Origin: Lachnospiraceae bacterium
Lineage (GTDB): Bacteria > Bacillota > Clostridia > Lachnospirales > Lachnospiraceae
Reading direction: 5' to 3'
Length of the DNA stretch: 64,000 nt
Assembly (NCBI GenBank): GCA_017940415.1
Contig: JAGAYR010000009.1
Coordinates: 1 to 64,000, forward strand
Position numbers and translations under genes: made by a program. This document shows positions 50,768-59,162 of this stretch, one piece after another; position 1 is the first letter of the stretch; each line of letters opens with the position of its first letter. The notes under the pieces are model-generated. The model ran no database searches and was not told the DNA's origin. It worked only from the letters and a program-made list of their open reading frames with translations.

Positions 50768-52285
50768 TTAACAAATGTCTCTTGTTTCAATCCTGACTAT
50801 AGGCAATGTATTTATCTCGAAATATTGATTTACATCCCAATCATCCTTCGGATTTTTTCCGAAGGATTTTCCTTTTGAGGGATCGTTGATTCCATCGGAA
50901 GGAGTCATAAACATACGGATTGTGATCCTGTCATGCTTTGCTTTTGGCACATCAAAGAATGCAGGCATAAGATCGACAAAGCATGTTCCGGGTGCTTTGT
51001 AAAACCATCTGCCATTAACTTCAAGCATTAGAGAAGAGGATGTAAGATCTTCTTCGAAGTAACATTCACAGAAGAGAGGTGTTCCCTTTACTTCATATGT
51101 AAGAGCAATACCCTCGGAATCTTCACTTCCACCCCAGCGCATTTTTATCGGAGCTGAAGGGGTTCCTTTTTTGTTTAGCCTGATATTTTCGCTATCCGTG
51201 ATGACGGGAGTAAAGTAAGGATCGGTGATGATCTCTTTAAAAGTTTTCATCAGCGGCTGTTCGATTCCCACATTCTCATTATTCGGATCCTGAATCTCAA
51301 GCCCCAGTCTTCCTCTGTCTCTGAACTGATACAGGGTAAATCCCGAGAGCCACTTGTCCTTATCGCGTTTTATCATATTGCAGAAGTTCTTTACCATCTT
51401 GCACTGGTTGTAAGGGCCGTTTACATCACCGTCTGCGTTGAGCTCCGACAACACCATCGGCTTATGTTTTCTGCAGATCTTGTCATAGCGCTCCGCACTT
51501 TTTTTGGCGAGAGCGTAGACATTGCGGACTCCGAATGATTTGAAACCGGTACCGCCTTTTTCTGCAATGTCATTAGGCCATCCCCAGTGAAGAGACAGGT
51601 ATCTGTCCACGGAAACAATGTCGGCTGCTTTTATCGCAGGGATAAATGCGTCTTCTTTTTCCATCTTCTCTGTTTTTAATGATGTGTATCCGTCAAGGCA
51701 GAGGATGATATTAGCTTGAGGGGCTTCTTTATGGAAGATCTCACAGCAATGCGCAAAGAATAATCCAAGCTCTTCATATGTAGCTCTTTTGTTAAAAGAA
51801 AACCATGTGCCGGTAGCTTCATGATTGATGCGAACCATTATCCTTCCGAAGGGGCGAAGGTCTCTTGCTATCGCAACGATATGATCGTCACTTACTTTAG
51901 GATCGATGGTTATCGTAAGTATTACATCTTCGCCATGTCTTCTGATGTCCTTCATGCATTCGAATACATCGGGCCCCGATGAAGAATGTCTCTTGCCCGT
52001 AAGTCCGCCTGTGTAGGGGAAGTAATTATCGTACGGGCTGTCCCCTCCTTTTTTAGCTGTGACAAAGCTTGCGCGCTTGGGCCATTCCTTGTCGTTTGGA
52101 TAGTAGCAATACATCAGATTTATGGCACGCATGGGGCGCCCCAGCTTCGACAGGATATAATCCTGTTCAACATATTCTCCGCGTTCGCTTCCGTCCCCGA
52201 GATCTACCGAACATTCGGCAGATGATAATTTAACTTTGGTGACGGATATGGGCTCTACTGTATTGTTAGGTAAAGGATTATTCAT
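50768..52285 (-). CDS. Predicted glycoside hydrolase, GH26-like (clan GH-A)
   Basis: A 505-residue cytoplasmic protein. A TIM-barrel part carries two Glu motifs at the expected spacing for a retaining clan GH-A enzyme: RINHEATGTWFSF (acid/base; compare the HEMNGDWFWW of GH26) near residue 158 and MVLSELNADGD (nucleophile) near 285. The C-terminal 160 residues are a beta-sandwich. The match to GH26 is by motif only; beta-mannanase activity is not proven. The start at 52285 is set by AAGGAG; an ATG 30 bp upstream lacks a site. It is divergent from a WYL regulator, the likely controller. Confidence 0.65.
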   Translation of the reverse strand: MNNPLPNNTVEPISVTKVKLSSAECSVDLGDGSERGEYVEQDYILSKLGRPMRAINLMYCYYPNDKEWPKRASFVTAKKGGDSPYDNYFPYTGGLTGKRHSSSGPDVFECMKDIRRHGEDVILTITIDPKVSDDHIVAIARDLRPFGRIMVRINHEATGTWFSFNKRATYEELGLFFAHCCEIFHKEAPQANIILCLDGYTSLKTEKMEKEDAFIPAIKAADIVSVDRYLSLHWGWPNDIAEKGGTGFKSFGVRNVYALAKKSAERYDKICRKHKPMVLSELNADGDVNGPYNQCKMVKNFCNMIKRDKDKWLSGFTLYQFRDRGRLGLEIQDPNNENVGIEQPLMKTFKEIITDPYFTPVITDSENIRLNKKGTPSAPIKMRWGGSEDSEGIALTYEVKGTPLFCECYFEEDLTSSSLMLEVNGRWFYKAPGTCFVDLMPAFFDVPKAKHDRITIRMFMTPSDGINDPSKGKSFGKNPKDDWDVNQYFEINTLPIVRIETRDIC

Positions 52286-52353
52286 GACATGCTCCTTGAA
52301 TGCTCTTTTTTTCATTGTAGCAAAAAGGTAAGTGATTGGTTATATTATATTTG

Positions 52354-52379
52354 AAACATGACATACTGTTGTCATGTTT
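52354..52379. promoter_or_regulatory. Operator-like palindrome between GH26-like and WYL genes
   Basis: AAACATGACA-TACTGT-TGTCATGTTT, perfect 10-bp arms. It lies in the 125-bp divergent region, upstream of a minus-strand TATAAT (complement at 52344-52349). It is the best candidate binding site for the WYL-type regulator. Confidence 0.65.
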
Positions 52380-52410
52380 GAATTGATAGGATAATCGTAA
52401 AGGTGAGCAT

Positions 52411-53337
52411 ATGAAGATTGATAGGTTGATCGGAATTTTGTCGATACTTTTGCAAAAAGAAATCGTCACTGCGCCGGAACTTGCGGAGCATTTTGAAGTG
52501 TCCAGAAGAACCATAATCAGGGATATAGATGCTCTCAGCAATGCAGGCATACCGATTCGCACTTTACAGGGATCCGGAGGCGGTATCTCCATCATGAGCG
52601 GATACCGCATGGACAGGACTCTTCTGACATCCCGGGATATGCAGATGATCCTTGCCGGACTTCGGAGTCTGGACAGTGTGAGCGGAAGCGGATATTACGG
52701 ACAGCTGATGGAAAAGATTCAGGCAGGATCCTCTGAACTTATCAGCGGCAGGGACTCTATCCTGATTGATCTGTCATCCTGGTATAAGACTTCGCTGGCA
52801 CCCAAGATATCAACCATACAAGACGCGATTGAAAACAGACATATTCTGGATTTTTACTATTATGCTCCGTCCGGAGAGAGTAAAAGATCTATTGAACCTT
52901 ATTATGTTGTTTTCAAATGGACTAACTGGTATGTGTACGGATGGTGTCGTAAAAGGAAGGATTATCGCCTGTTTAAGCTGAACCGTATGGATAAGGTTAG
53001 AGAATCCGCTAAGTCTTTTACGGTAAGAAAAGCACCGGTGCCAGGTCTGAGTTCGGAACTTGCTTTTCCGAGAAATATCATACTCAAAGCATTGTTTGAG
53101 CCGGATATGAAGTGGAGACTGGTGGAGGAGTTCGGACCGGAATGCTATAAAGTACAGGCTGACGGACGTCTTCTTTTGATAAAAGACTACAAAGACTTGG
53201 AAAATCTTACCATGTGGCTGCTTACCTTTGGTGACAGGGTCGAAGTGCTTGAACCTGCGGAAGTAAGAGAAAAACTTAAAACCATGGCAGAATCTATGGT
53301 AAAAATGTATGGAGGAAAGAAAAATGGGAAACATTGA
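52411..53337 (+). CDS. WYL domain helix-turn-helix transcriptional regulator
   Basis: A 308-residue regulator. The N-terminal winged helix is LIGILSILLQKEIVTAPELA then FEVSRRTIIRDIDALSNAG, with the GGGISIM wing. A WYL domain begins near 150 (ILDFYYYAPSGESKRSIEPY) and the WCX tail follows. WYL domains bind nucleotides or other small ligands. The gene is divergent from the GH26-like gene and probably regulates it. AAAGGTGAG upstream fixes the start. Its end overlaps the RidA gene by 14 bp. Confidence 0.9.
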   Translation: MKIDRLIGILSILLQKEIVTAPELAEHFEVSRRTIIRDIDALSNAGIPIRTLQGSGGGISIMSGYRMDRTLLTSRDMQMILAGLRSLDSVSGSGYYGQLMEKIQAGSSELISGRDSILIDLSSWYKTSLAPKISTIQDAIENRHILDFYYYAPSGESKRSIEPYYVVFKWTNWYVYGWCRKRKDYRLFKLNRMDKVRESAKSFTVRKAPVPGLSSELAFPRNIILKALFEPDMKWRLVEEFGPECYKVQADGRLLLIKDYKDLENLTMWLLTFGDRVEVLEPAEVREKLKTMAESMVKMYGGKKNGKH

Positions 53338-53689
53338 AAGATATGACATAAGTGAAGAGTGGGCACATTCCGGTATTATCAAAGCGGGAGATTTCTGTTA
53401 TCTGAGTTACTGTGTGGGAAATATCGGTGGAACCATAGAAGAACAGATAAACGGAGCCTTTGATCAAATGGAGCAGAGACTGGCTCTTGTTGGGCTGACT
53501 CTTGAAAATGTAGTTCAGATGGATTGCCTATTCAGGGATGTATGGAATATTCCTGTCATGGAGAAGATAATAAGAGAAAGATTTAACGGAAAGTATCCTG
53601 TCAGAAAGTCCATCCAGACCGAGTTTGCACATGTGGGCGGCAAAGAAGGACTGCAGTTTCAGGCTGATGCGGTTGCGTACTGCGGTTGA
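53324..53689 (+). CDS. RidA family protein
   Basis: A 121-residue RidA/YjgF-type protein. The trimer-forming fold is indicated by GAFDQMEQRLALVGLTLENV and the family's Arg in YPVRKSIQTEFAHVG, though the substrate-contacting Arg-x-x-E pattern differs from archetypal RidA. Canonical members hydrolyse reactive enamines. GGAGG 8 nt before ATG 53324 fixes the start, which lies inside the WYL gene. Confidence 0.85.
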   Translation: MGNIERYDISEEWAHSGIIKAGDFCYLSYCVGNIGGTIEEQINGAFDQMEQRLALVGLTLENVVQMDCLFRDVWNIPVMEKIIRERFNGKYPVRKSIQTEFAHVGGKEGLQFQADAVAYCG

Positions 53690-53714
53690 TTTCTTTTGCG
53701 GAGTATAAAGAGAT

Positions 53715-54077
53715 ATGAAATACGAGTGGATTGATGAATATCTGTTAAAAAAGCCCGGGGTGACCAAGGATCTCCAGAAGGATTGGAACTGGATCCGGTA
53801 TCATATAGGCGGAAAGATGTTTGCGGCCATTTGTCTGGATGATGATGACAAGCCTTATTACATCACACTTAAACTTGAGCCGGTTGAAGGAGACTTCTGG
53901 AGACAGAAGTATGAGGATATAATCCCGGGCTATTACATGAATAAGACACATTGGAATTCTATAAAAGCAGAGGGTAATGTCCCTGATGAGGTTTTAATGG
54001 ATCTTCTTGATAAGGCATATTCAATTGTTCTGGGAAGTCTGAGTAAGAAGATGCAGAGGGAGTTGACTCTTCCCTAG
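53715..54077 (+). CDS. MmcQ/YjbR family protein
   Basis: A 120-residue protein of the MmcQ/YjbR family (CyaY-like fold). Recognisable stretches are KPGVTKDLQKDWNWIRYHIG, FAAICLDDDDKPYYITLKLEP and YYMNKTHWNSI. Such proteins are thought to bind DNA or to be small accessory factors; function is unknown. Free-standing, 25 bp after RidA. Confidence 0.85.
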   Translation: MKYEWIDEYLLKKPGVTKDLQKDWNWIRYHIGGKMFAAICLDDDDKPYYITLKLEPVEGDFWRQKYEDIIPGYYMNKTHWNSIKAEGNVPDEVLMDLLDKAYSIVLGSLSKKMQRELTLP

Positions 54078-54138
54078 GGGAATACGTTAGACTTTAAGAT
54101 GTAGCAAGATAAAAAACAGATTCTTCGAGGGACAATAT

Positions 54139-54627
54139 ATGAAGATAGACGATTATATAGAACTATATAAAAACGGCGGATATATCAAGGAGATGCGTAA
54201 GTATGTCGGGCATGCGCCTGTAATGACCTGTGCCTGCGGCGTAATCATTGAAAATGATGAGGGTGAGATTCTGTTGCAGAAGAGAAAAGATAATGGCTGC
54301 TGGGCTATTATCGGCGGCTCCATGGAAATGGGTGAAACCTTTGAAGAGACCGTCAGGCGTGAAACAATGGAAGAATCCGGATTGTCATTAGGCAGATTGG
54401 AAGTGTTCCAATTGTATTCCGGTAAGGATCGTATCATAGAGTATCCGAACGGGGATATTTGTTTTGGACCCGGTATTGTTTTTATTACAAAAGAGTACGA
54501 GGGAACGATAATAAACGATCCGAAGGAAGTGATGGAACATAGATTTTTTAAGAAAACAGAACTTCCTGATAACCTGAACCGATATGATAAGGATATAATA
54601 CTGGAATGGGCAGGCAGAAGGAGATGA
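54139..54627 (+). CDS. Nudix hydrolase
   Basis: A 162-residue Nudix protein with an intact box, GGSMEMGETFEETVRRETME followed by ESGL. The N-terminal Met-Lys-Ile-Asp-Asp-Tyr extension and RKYVGHAPVMTCAC are typical of the Lachnospiraceae/Bacillus subgroup of unknown substrate. It lies 3 bp before a small hypothetical gene. Confidence 0.88.
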   Translation: MKIDDYIELYKNGGYIKEMRKYVGHAPVMTCACGVIIENDEGEILLQKRKDNGCWAIIGGSMEMGETFEETVRRETMEESGLSLGRLEVFQLYSGKDRIIEYPNGDICFGPGIVFITKEYEGTIINDPKEVMEHRFFKKTELPDNLNRYDKDIILEWAGRRR

Positions 54628-54630
54628 AAA

Positions 54631-54876
54631 ATGGATTTGCAGAAATTATCGGAATATATCTTAGAAGGCAGAGAGATAGAATTTGAATATCAGGGTGAGA
54701 AATATTCCATCACTTATGGTGTTTCAGATGGCAAAGAAATAATCTCATTCTGCCGTTTTTATCAGGAGACTACGGAAGTGACATCCGTGGATGAATTGAT
54801 AAAAGTTGAGAGGGACGGTGTCACTGTACTCGAAATGCTGAAATCTCTTTCTGAAGACAAAATATGGATATTTTAA
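54631..54876 (+). CDS. Small hypothetical protein
   Basis: An 81-residue acidic protein (MDLQKLSEYILEGREIEFEY...). The first half is a likely two-stranded sheet and the second a helix. Good AAGGAGATG ribosome site. Not recognised; similar small proteins sit beside Nudix genes in related genomes only as far as I can recall, without a function. Confidence 0.7.
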   Translation: MDLQKLSEYILEGREIEFEYQGEKYSITYGVSDGKEIISFCRFYQETTEVTSVDELIKVERDGVTVLEMLKSLSEDKIWIF

Positions 54877-54902
54877 GTTGTGGTAAAGGCTGAAATAATA
54901 AG

Positions 54903-55027
54903 ATGAAAGTAAAAACTGTTGAATAGTAAAATATATTTCTGAGGAAGAATATAAGGAGTTTGTGGAAACATAGGTCATATTTTCGTACGGAGAAGAAGTA
55001 TCAGAAGCACGCGAGGCAATGCTGTAA
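54903..55027 (+). pseudogene. Degraded small gene
   Basis: A reading frame beginning ATGAAAGTAAAAACTG hits two stops after seven codons. In a shifted frame it continues KYISEEEYKEFVET, a TAG, then VIFSYGEEVSEAREAML and a stop. The strong coding character of both pieces with one frameshift and internal stops points to a decayed small protein gene. It lies in a 270-bp gap between the small hypothetical and the acyltransferase that otherwise holds nothing. Confidence 0.5.
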
Positions 55028-55146
55028 ATACAGATAATTTCTTCTAAGAAAACGCCCACGGATATGGTATTATTGAAAAGCTGATGATGTTATGCAATAC
55101 AAGCATATTGAGGGGGCTGTGCGATAAAGAAAAGGAAGAAATTATT

Positions 55147-56217
55147 ATGAATAAAACAACCTCACGCGGACATAGACTTAACTACATAGATAATCTCAGG
55201 TGGATATGCGTATTTTTGCTGATACCTTATCATGCGGCAATGTCATATAACATCTGGGGAGAAGATTTTTATATATATTTTGAACCAAGTAAACCTATTG
55301 CAGCACTTGTTTTGTTCTGCTCCCCTTGGATTATGCCCTTGATGTTCCTGCTTGCTGGAGTATCTGCCAGCTTTTCTCTGAAAAAGAGGGGATACCTTGG
55401 TTTTATAAAAGAGCGATTTATAAAATTGGGAATTGCATTTATTCTTGGAGTTTTGTTGATAACCCCTGTGCTTAGTTACTTTGCTGATGTTACACATAAT
55501 GGGTATAGTGGCAATTATTTCGAGCATTACAAAGTCTTTTTTACGAGGATAACTGATTTATCAGGCAATGATGGGGGCTTCGCAGTGGCTCACCTGTGGT
55601 TCATTCTGGTCCTTATCATTATTTCTATAGAAGCTTGTGTGATAATCAAAATAGTGGAAATTATACCGGTCAAGAAGAGAGAGGTCCTTGGCCTGATTTG
55701 TTTTATCGCATTGACTTTGGCGGCAATAGCCACATTTAAAATAAGACTGTTTGGCGAACCGGTCTATACGTATTTATTCCTGTTCCTGCTGGGATACTAC
55801 TTCTACAGTGACAAGAATTTCATCGAGAAGTTAAAGGAATTAAAGTGGTTTATAGTTCCGATATTTCTAATATCAGCGATTTTATATGTCTATCTGGTTG
55901 AATACACAGAGGGCTTCTACCGATTTACTACAGTATGTAATTATTTAGCATTTATTTTGGGAGTGCCGGCTATATTCTGTTTAGGTTCCCTATGGCTTGA
56001 CTTTAGAAATGATGTTACGGGATTCTTCTCGGAAATATCATATTTATACTACATAATCCATTTCCCGATACTTGTGTTTTGCCAGTACATTTTGGAAAAA
56101 ATCGGAATGAACCACACAGGAAATTTCTTTGTGACAATTCTTCTTGCGGTTCCGATAACGTTGACGTTTTGTCTCATGTATAAACGCTTTAAAAGGTTTG
56201 GGTGTAAAAACAATTAA
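55147..56217 (+). CDS. Acyltransferase family 3 membrane protein
   Basis: A 356-residue polytopic protein with about ten membrane segments. The acyltransferase 3 start is RLNYIDNLRWICVFLLIPYHAAM, with the conserved Arg and His; a middle PLMFLLAGVSASF also fits. It would acetylate or acylate a surface glycan or lipid. ATG 55147 with AAAGGAAG is chosen over an in-frame ATG 63 bp upstream. Confidence 0.88.
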   Translation: MNKTTSRGHRLNYIDNLRWICVFLLIPYHAAMSYNIWGEDFYIYFEPSKPIAALVLFCSPWIMPLMFLLAGVSASFSLKKRGYLGFIKERFIKLGIAFILGVLLITPVLSYFADVTHNGYSGNYFEHYKVFFTRITDLSGNDGGFAVAHLWFILVLIIISIEACVIIKIVEIIPVKKREVLGLICFIALTLAAIATFKIRLFGEPVYTYLFLFLLGYYFYSDKNFIEKLKELKWFIVPIFLISAILYVYLVEYTEGFYRFTTVCNYLAFILGVPAIFCLGSLWLDFRNDVTGFFSEISYLYYIIHFPILVFCQYILEKIGMNHTGNFFVTILLAVPITLTFCLMYKRFKRFGCKNN

Positions 56218-56262
56218 ATCGGATCATATGTTTCAGGAATAAGGAAATCTGGGAGAATACCT

Positions 56263-56778
56263 ATGAATGATTTTGAGATTAGAGAAGTGCATATAGAAGA
56301 TGCAGAGAGATTAGTTGAGATATACTCATATTATGTGTTAAATACAGCCGTATCATTTGAATATGATGTTCCAAGTGTTGATGAATTCAAGGAGAGGATT
56401 CGCCATACTAAAGAAAAATATCCTTATCTGGTTTGCTTAAAGGATAACAGAATAATCGGTTATGTATATGCAGGCCCATATAGCACTAGGGAAGCATATT
56501 CTTGGACAGTTAGCACCTCAATCTATATTGATAAAGAATATCGTAGATGCGGAGCGGGTTCTATGCTTTATAAAGCCTTGGAAGAAGAATTAAAGATACG
56601 AGGGATTATTAATCTTCTTGCCGGAGTTGCATATATTGATGAAGAAGATGAGTATCTTTCCCATGATAGTTACAAGTTTCATTTACGTGAAGGATATTCA
56701 GAGGTTGCACATATGGTATCTGTCGGGAAAAAGTTCGACAGATGGTACGATCTTATGTGGTTTCAAAAGAAGGTGTGA
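56263..56778 (+). CDS. GNAT family N-acetyltransferase (phosphinothricin-type)
   Basis: A 171-residue GNAT. Sequence features match phosphinothricin/methionine-sulfone acetyltransferase-like proteins: IYSYYVLNTAVSFEYDVPS near the start, YVYAGPYSTREAYSWTV, and the acetyl-CoA loop EYRRCGAGSMLY. It may detoxify amino-acid analogues. It stops 2 bp before the next GNAT start. Confidence 0.9.
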   Translation: MNDFEIREVHIEDAERLVEIYSYYVLNTAVSFEYDVPSVDEFKERIRHTKEKYPYLVCLKDNRIIGYVYAGPYSTREAYSWTVSTSIYIDKEYRRCGAGSMLYKALEEELKIRGIINLLAGVAYIDEEDEYLSHDSYKFHLREGYSEVAHMVSVGKKFDRWYDLMWFQKKV

Positions 56779-56780
56779 AG

Positions 56781-57230
56781 ATGATCAATATAATAGAATG
56801 CAATGATTATGAAGCTGCAAAGAATCTTATTCTTGATTATTCCAAAATAAAAGGAGCTGAAGCCTGCTTTGTTTCGCTTGATAAAGAACTGTCTGATTTG
56901 GAAGGCTTTTATAAAGGCGGAGCCTTACTTCTTGGCTATGAGAATGGAAAACCTATAGCAACTATAGCCATTAAGAAGATTAATGATGATATGGCCGAGG
57001 CAAAAAGATTATATATTAGTCCTGAATACAGAGGTAAAGGTTATGCCAGGCACATGCTTGATGCAATGCTCGATAAGTGCCGGGAGTTAAAGTGCAAAGA
57101 GGTCAGATTTACCACAAAACCTGAAGTTATGAGTATAGGATATGCGCTATATAAGAAAATGGGTTTTGAGGAACTTGAGAACAATGAAGGAACAGTATTA
57201 ATGCGAATGATGTTGGACATTTTGAACTAA
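56781..57230 (+). CDS. GNAT family N-acetyltransferase
   Basis: A 149-residue GNAT starting MINIIECNDYEAAKNLI. The acetyl-CoA loop is SPEYRGKGYARHML near residues 81-94; LYKKMGFEEL follows. Substrate unknown. The start is 2 bp after the preceding stop, placed by the GGTGTGA site. Confidence 0.88.
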   Translation: MINIIECNDYEAAKNLILDYSKIKGAEACFVSLDKELSDLEGFYKGGALLLGYENGKPIATIAIKKINDDMAEAKRLYISPEYRGKGYARHMLDAMLDKCRELKCKEVRFTTKPEVMSIGYALYKKMGFEELENNEGTVLMRMMLDILN

Positions 57231-57283
57231 TATATTACATTTTAACTTACTTATTGGCAAATCGGGTTTGCAGAAATGGGAAA

Positions 57284-58243
57284 ATGATAATTCGAGACTT
57301 TGAAACGAAATATATAGAGGAAGCAATGGAAATTGCCCTTGACGCATATAATTGTGAGAGAGCATTTATACGGGATCTTCCGGAAATATCAAGCATTCCC
57401 ATACTGAAACAATTATCCGAAAATGGCTTCGGTGTTGTAGCATTTGAAGGTGAGAAAATGATCGGATTTCTATGCAGTGTTGAACCTTTTGAAAATGTTT
57501 TCCGTTCCACTGACGTGAAAGGTGTTTTTTCGCCTATGGGTGCGAATGGAGCAGTTGCGGATAATCATGGTAAGATTTATGCCGCATTGTATCAGGCAGC
57601 TGCAAAAAAATGGGTAAAAGCCGGAGCGGTGTCACATGCCATTTGTTTATATGGACACGATGAGCAGGCAAAACAGCAGCTTTTTCGTTATGGATTTGGA
57701 ATGAGATGTATGGATGCCATTCGTCCGATGGAAACAATAGACTGTGTCCCATGCGATGGATATGAGTTTTTAGAATTGCCTAAGGCGGATTATGCAAGTG
57801 TTTATCCGCTTCATTTGGCTCTTAACGAGCATTACTGCTCCAGCCCGTTTTTTATGAATCGAAAGCCGGATACACTGGAAGAGTTCTTAACATTTTCTGA
57901 AAGAAACAAGGAACGTTACTTTGTAGCGAAGAAAAAGGGAGAATTATGCGCCTATTTGGAAGTGTCAAATGAAGGCGAAACATTTGTAGCATCCGGAGAT
58001 GCTTACCGTCATATCATGGGAGCATATTGTGTACCGGAACACAGGGGCAGGGGAGTATATCAGAAGCTGTTGAATTTAGTTATAAATACTTTGGAAGCGG
58101 AAGGATATACCAAACTCGGAGTGGATTTTGAAAGTATCAATCCGTCAGGAAGCGGCTTTTGGCTTAAGTATTTTAAAGCTTATACCAATAGTGTTGTGCG
58201 TAGGATAGATGAACAGATTTTGAAAAGAGTATCTCTGGTATGA
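57284..58243 (+). CDS. GNAT acetyltransferase of extended length
   Basis: A 319-residue protein, about twice the length of a single GNAT. The second half has a clear acetyl-CoA loop, VPEHRGRGVYQKLL, near residue 257; the first half (SENGFGVVAFEGEKMIGFLC) looks like a GNAT-type domain without an obvious loop. A two-domain acetyltransferase with one active site is the simplest reading. Start chosen at 57284 after GGGAAA. Confidence 0.82.
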   Translation: MIIRDFETKYIEEAMEIALDAYNCERAFIRDLPEISSIPILKQLSENGFGVVAFEGEKMIGFLCSVEPFENVFRSTDVKGVFSPMGANGAVADNHGKIYAALYQAAAKKWVKAGAVSHAICLYGHDEQAKQQLFRYGFGMRCMDAIRPMETIDCVPCDGYEFLELPKADYASVYPLHLALNEHYCSSPFFMNRKPDTLEEFLTFSERNKERYFVAKKKGELCAYLEVSNEGETFVASGDAYRHIMGAYCVPEHRGRGVYQKLLNLVINTLEAEGYTKLGVDFESINPSGSGFWLKYFKAYTNSVVRRIDEQILKRVSLV

Positions 58244-58332
58244 TCTTATCGGATTGTTATTGTCAGACATATTCCAGTTTGTCGGAATAGTAGGTTATAT
58301 TGGAAGATAATCTGCTTGCTTATGGATAAACC

Positions 58333-58366
58333 AAGGTGCAAATTTTTTGGATTTTGCACCTTTTGC
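58333..58366 (+). terminator. Hairpin with T-run
   Basis: AAGGTGCAAA (58333-58342) and TTTGCACCTT (58353-58362) form a perfect 10-bp stem followed by TTTTG. It could end the GNAT transcript. The stem's outer part recurs directly downstream (CCAAGGTGC near 58402). Confidence 0.6.
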
Positions 58367-58468
58367 CCCCCCTTTTAACCATAAAAATATGCTAAAATGG
58401 ACCAAGGTGCCAAAAATTCAAATCCCTTGAAACCCAGTAACCATGAGCAAAAGGTGGAAAAATCGAAA

Positions 58469-58924
58469 ATGGTGAAAATACTGTTTGTCTGCTGGGGCAA
58501 CATCTGCCGTTCCCCGATGGCAGAATTTGTTATGAAAGATTTAGTAGAGAAAAGAGGACTATCCAATATGTTTGAAATCGCCTCGGCAGCGACCAGTACC
58601 GAGGAAATCGGAAATCCCGTATATCCTCCCGCAAAAGCAGAACTTGCCCGTCATGGAATATCCTGTGAAGGAAAAAGAGCAAGACAGCTTAGAAGGGATG
58701 ATTACGAAAAGTACGATTATATAATCGGAATGGAGAACCTGAACTTAAGCTACATGAACAGGATTCTCGGCGGCGACCCTGAGGGTAAGGTACATCTGCT
58801 GATGGATTTCACTTCACATCCCGAGGACATAGACGATCCCTGGTATACCGGTGATTTCAAAGGAGTATTCAAACAGATAACGGAAGGCTGCGAAGCTCTT
58901 CTGAACAAATGCATTAACGATTAA
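58469..58924 (+). CDS. Low-molecular-weight protein-tyrosine phosphatase
   Basis: A 151-residue phosphatase. The P-loop is VCWGNICRS near residues 7-15 (C-x5-R), and the general-acid Asp is in IDDPWY near 130. It would remove phosphate from protein Tyr or Arg residues, but no tyrosine kinase or polysaccharide gene adjoins it. ATG 58469 starts just before the family's KILFVCWGN; AAGGTGG lies 11 nt upstream. Confidence 0.92.
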   Translation: MVKILFVCWGNICRSPMAEFVMKDLVEKRGLSNMFEIASAATSTEEIGNPVYPPAKAELARHGISCEGKRARQLRRDDYEKYDYIIGMENLNLSYMNRILGGDPEGKVHLLMDFTSHPEDIDDPWYTGDFKGVFKQITEGCEALLNKCIND

Positions 58925-58934
58925 TAATGTGAAG

Positions 58935-58969
58935 CATCGGAATTCGATACAACGAGTTCCGATGTTTTT
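58935..58969 (+). terminator. Rho-independent terminator
   Basis: CATCGGAATTCG / CGAGTTCCGATG stem with one wobble and a 6-nt loop, then TTTTT. It ends the phosphatase transcript. Confidence 0.9.
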
Positions 58970-58992
58970 ATGTGCTAAAAATATTTTTAAAA

Positions 58993-59015
58993 ATAAGTAT
59001 TGCAATAATACTTAA
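58993..59015. promoter_or_regulatory. Predicted NrtR operator 1 of the NAD salvage operon
   Basis: ATAAGTATT-GCAAT-AATACTTAA, with 8 of the arm positions perfect. It overlaps the probable -35 region (TTGCAA at 59000-59005, 16 bp before TATAAT at 59022-59027). Confidence 0.75.
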
Positions 59016-59027
59016 AATGTGTATAAT
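59000..59027 (+). promoter_or_regulatory. Promoter of the NAD salvage operon
   Basis: TTGCAA, 16 bp, TATAAT (59022-59027). It is bracketed by two NrtR-type palindromes, so bound repressor would cover both the -35 and the start point. Confidence 0.65.
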
Positions 59028-59035
59028 GAATTTAG

Positions 59036-59060
59036 ATTAAGTATTGATACAATACTTAAC
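59036..59060. promoter_or_regulatory. Predicted NrtR operator 2 of the NAD salvage operon
   Basis: ATTAAGTATT-GATAC-AATACTTAAC; the inner 9-bp arms are perfect. Centre-to-centre distance to operator 1 is 44 bp, about four helical turns, so two dimers could sit on one face. Confidence 0.8.
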
Positions 59061-59162
59061 AGCAGACTCACATTCATACAAATTGTAAGATTACTGAAAC
59101 GGATTGTGCTTTATCAAGCTAAAGTCTATTATTGATTTATATCGGAAACGGAGGACCCTATT

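Noticed and set aside
43017-58243. Integron cassette array as explanation for the run of small GNAT/Nudix genes
   Set aside because: Many gene junctions are 4-bp overlaps or a few bases, too short for attC sites, no repeated attC-like hairpin is seen between genes, and no integrase is present.
58331-58412. CCAAGGTGC direct repeat as a phage or plasmid attachment site
   Set aside because: The shared core is only 9 bp, no tRNA or integrase adjoins it, and one copy is simply part of a terminator-like hairpin.
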